Source of the DNA: Cyanidiococcus yangmingshanensis | Lineage: Eukaryota > Rhodophyta > Bangiophyceae > Cyanidiales > Cyanidiaceae | Assembly: GCA_013995675.1 (NCBI GenBank) | Contig: VWRR01000013.1 | Span: forward strand, 372,001 to 436,000 | Direction: 5' to 3' | Length of the DNA: 64,000 nt | Part shown: positions 63,928 to 64,000 of the stretch, in pieces | Layout of the letters: each line of letters opens with the position of its first letter | Numbering within the stretch: position 1 is the first letter of the stretch | Notes under the pieces: model-generated | Database searches by the model: none | What the model was told of the DNA's origin: nothing | The model's input: the letters and a program-made list of their open reading frames with translations, nothing else | Position numbers and translations under genes: made by a program

Positions 63928-64000
63928 GGGAAGAAACGGACAGCGACTGGTTCGTCAAACCATCCGTGAAGGAGTTTAGAGTGTAGAGGCGTGCTCTTCA

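Overview
The window looks like nuclear DNA of a cyanidiophyte (extremophilic unicellular) red alga, close to Cyanidioschyzon/Cyanidiococcus. Almost every conserved protein is eukaryotic, there are photosynthetic-eukaryote features (a membrane rubredoxin with a transit-like leader, a plastid-type EamA transporter, a Tat-type lumenal leader), and I see no convincing spliceosomal intron. The largest RNA polymerase II subunit carries a tail of alternating nine- and eight-residue SPSSP repeats; as I recall, a nonapeptide tail of this kind is known from Cyanidioschyzon. Genes are mostly single-exon and separated by 0.2-2.5 kb of apparently non-coding DNA. No mobile element, virus-like element, CRISPR array or convincing tRNA/rRNA gene was found.

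Layout. 1-5.9 kb: an edge-truncated ORF, MCM7 with an E2F-type site just upstream, a Cet1-type RNA 5'-triphosphatase and RPB5 (the last two overlap tail to tail). 6.8-16 kb: a type I membrane protein, a BROX-like BRO1 protein, a divergent cyclin, a small unknown protein and a pyruvate-dehydrogenase-kinase-type mitochondrial kinase. 16.2-25 kb: RPB1 with its minisatellite-encoded tail, the RNase P/MRP Alba subunit POP7 and the RWDD1/Gir2 homologue. 25-41 kb: a MIR-less protein O-mannosyltransferase, NDUFAF7, a coiled-coil/winged-helix protein, a large helical protein, a Tim44-like protein, a TMEM33/Pom33 protein and an EamA transporter. 42.8-47 kb: TIM9, VPS41 and a membrane J-protein. 48-64 kb: a doubtful ORF, a trehalose-phosphate synthase/phosphatase fusion that has lost catalytic residues in both halves, a PP2C phosphatase, a CtlX-type amidinotransferase-fold hydrolase behind an unknown mitochondrial-type protein, a PSII-assembly-type rubredoxin, an SLX9-like protein and a lumenal-type protein.

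Themes. Three genes serve RNA polymerase II transcription and capping (RPB1, RPB5, RNA triphosphatase). MCM7 and the cyclin belong to the cell cycle. TIM9, NDUFAF7, the Tim44-like protein and the kinase serve mitochondria. VPS41, BROX and TMEM33 serve endomembranes. These are ordinary eukaryotic neighbours and not an operon.

Caution. Several otherwise perfectly conserved, essential genes (MCM7, RPB1, kinase, BROX, EamA, VPS41, TIM9) change frame at single-base indels, mostly +1 in short homopolymers. I read these as base-level assembly errors, not pseudogenes, and annotate the genes across them.
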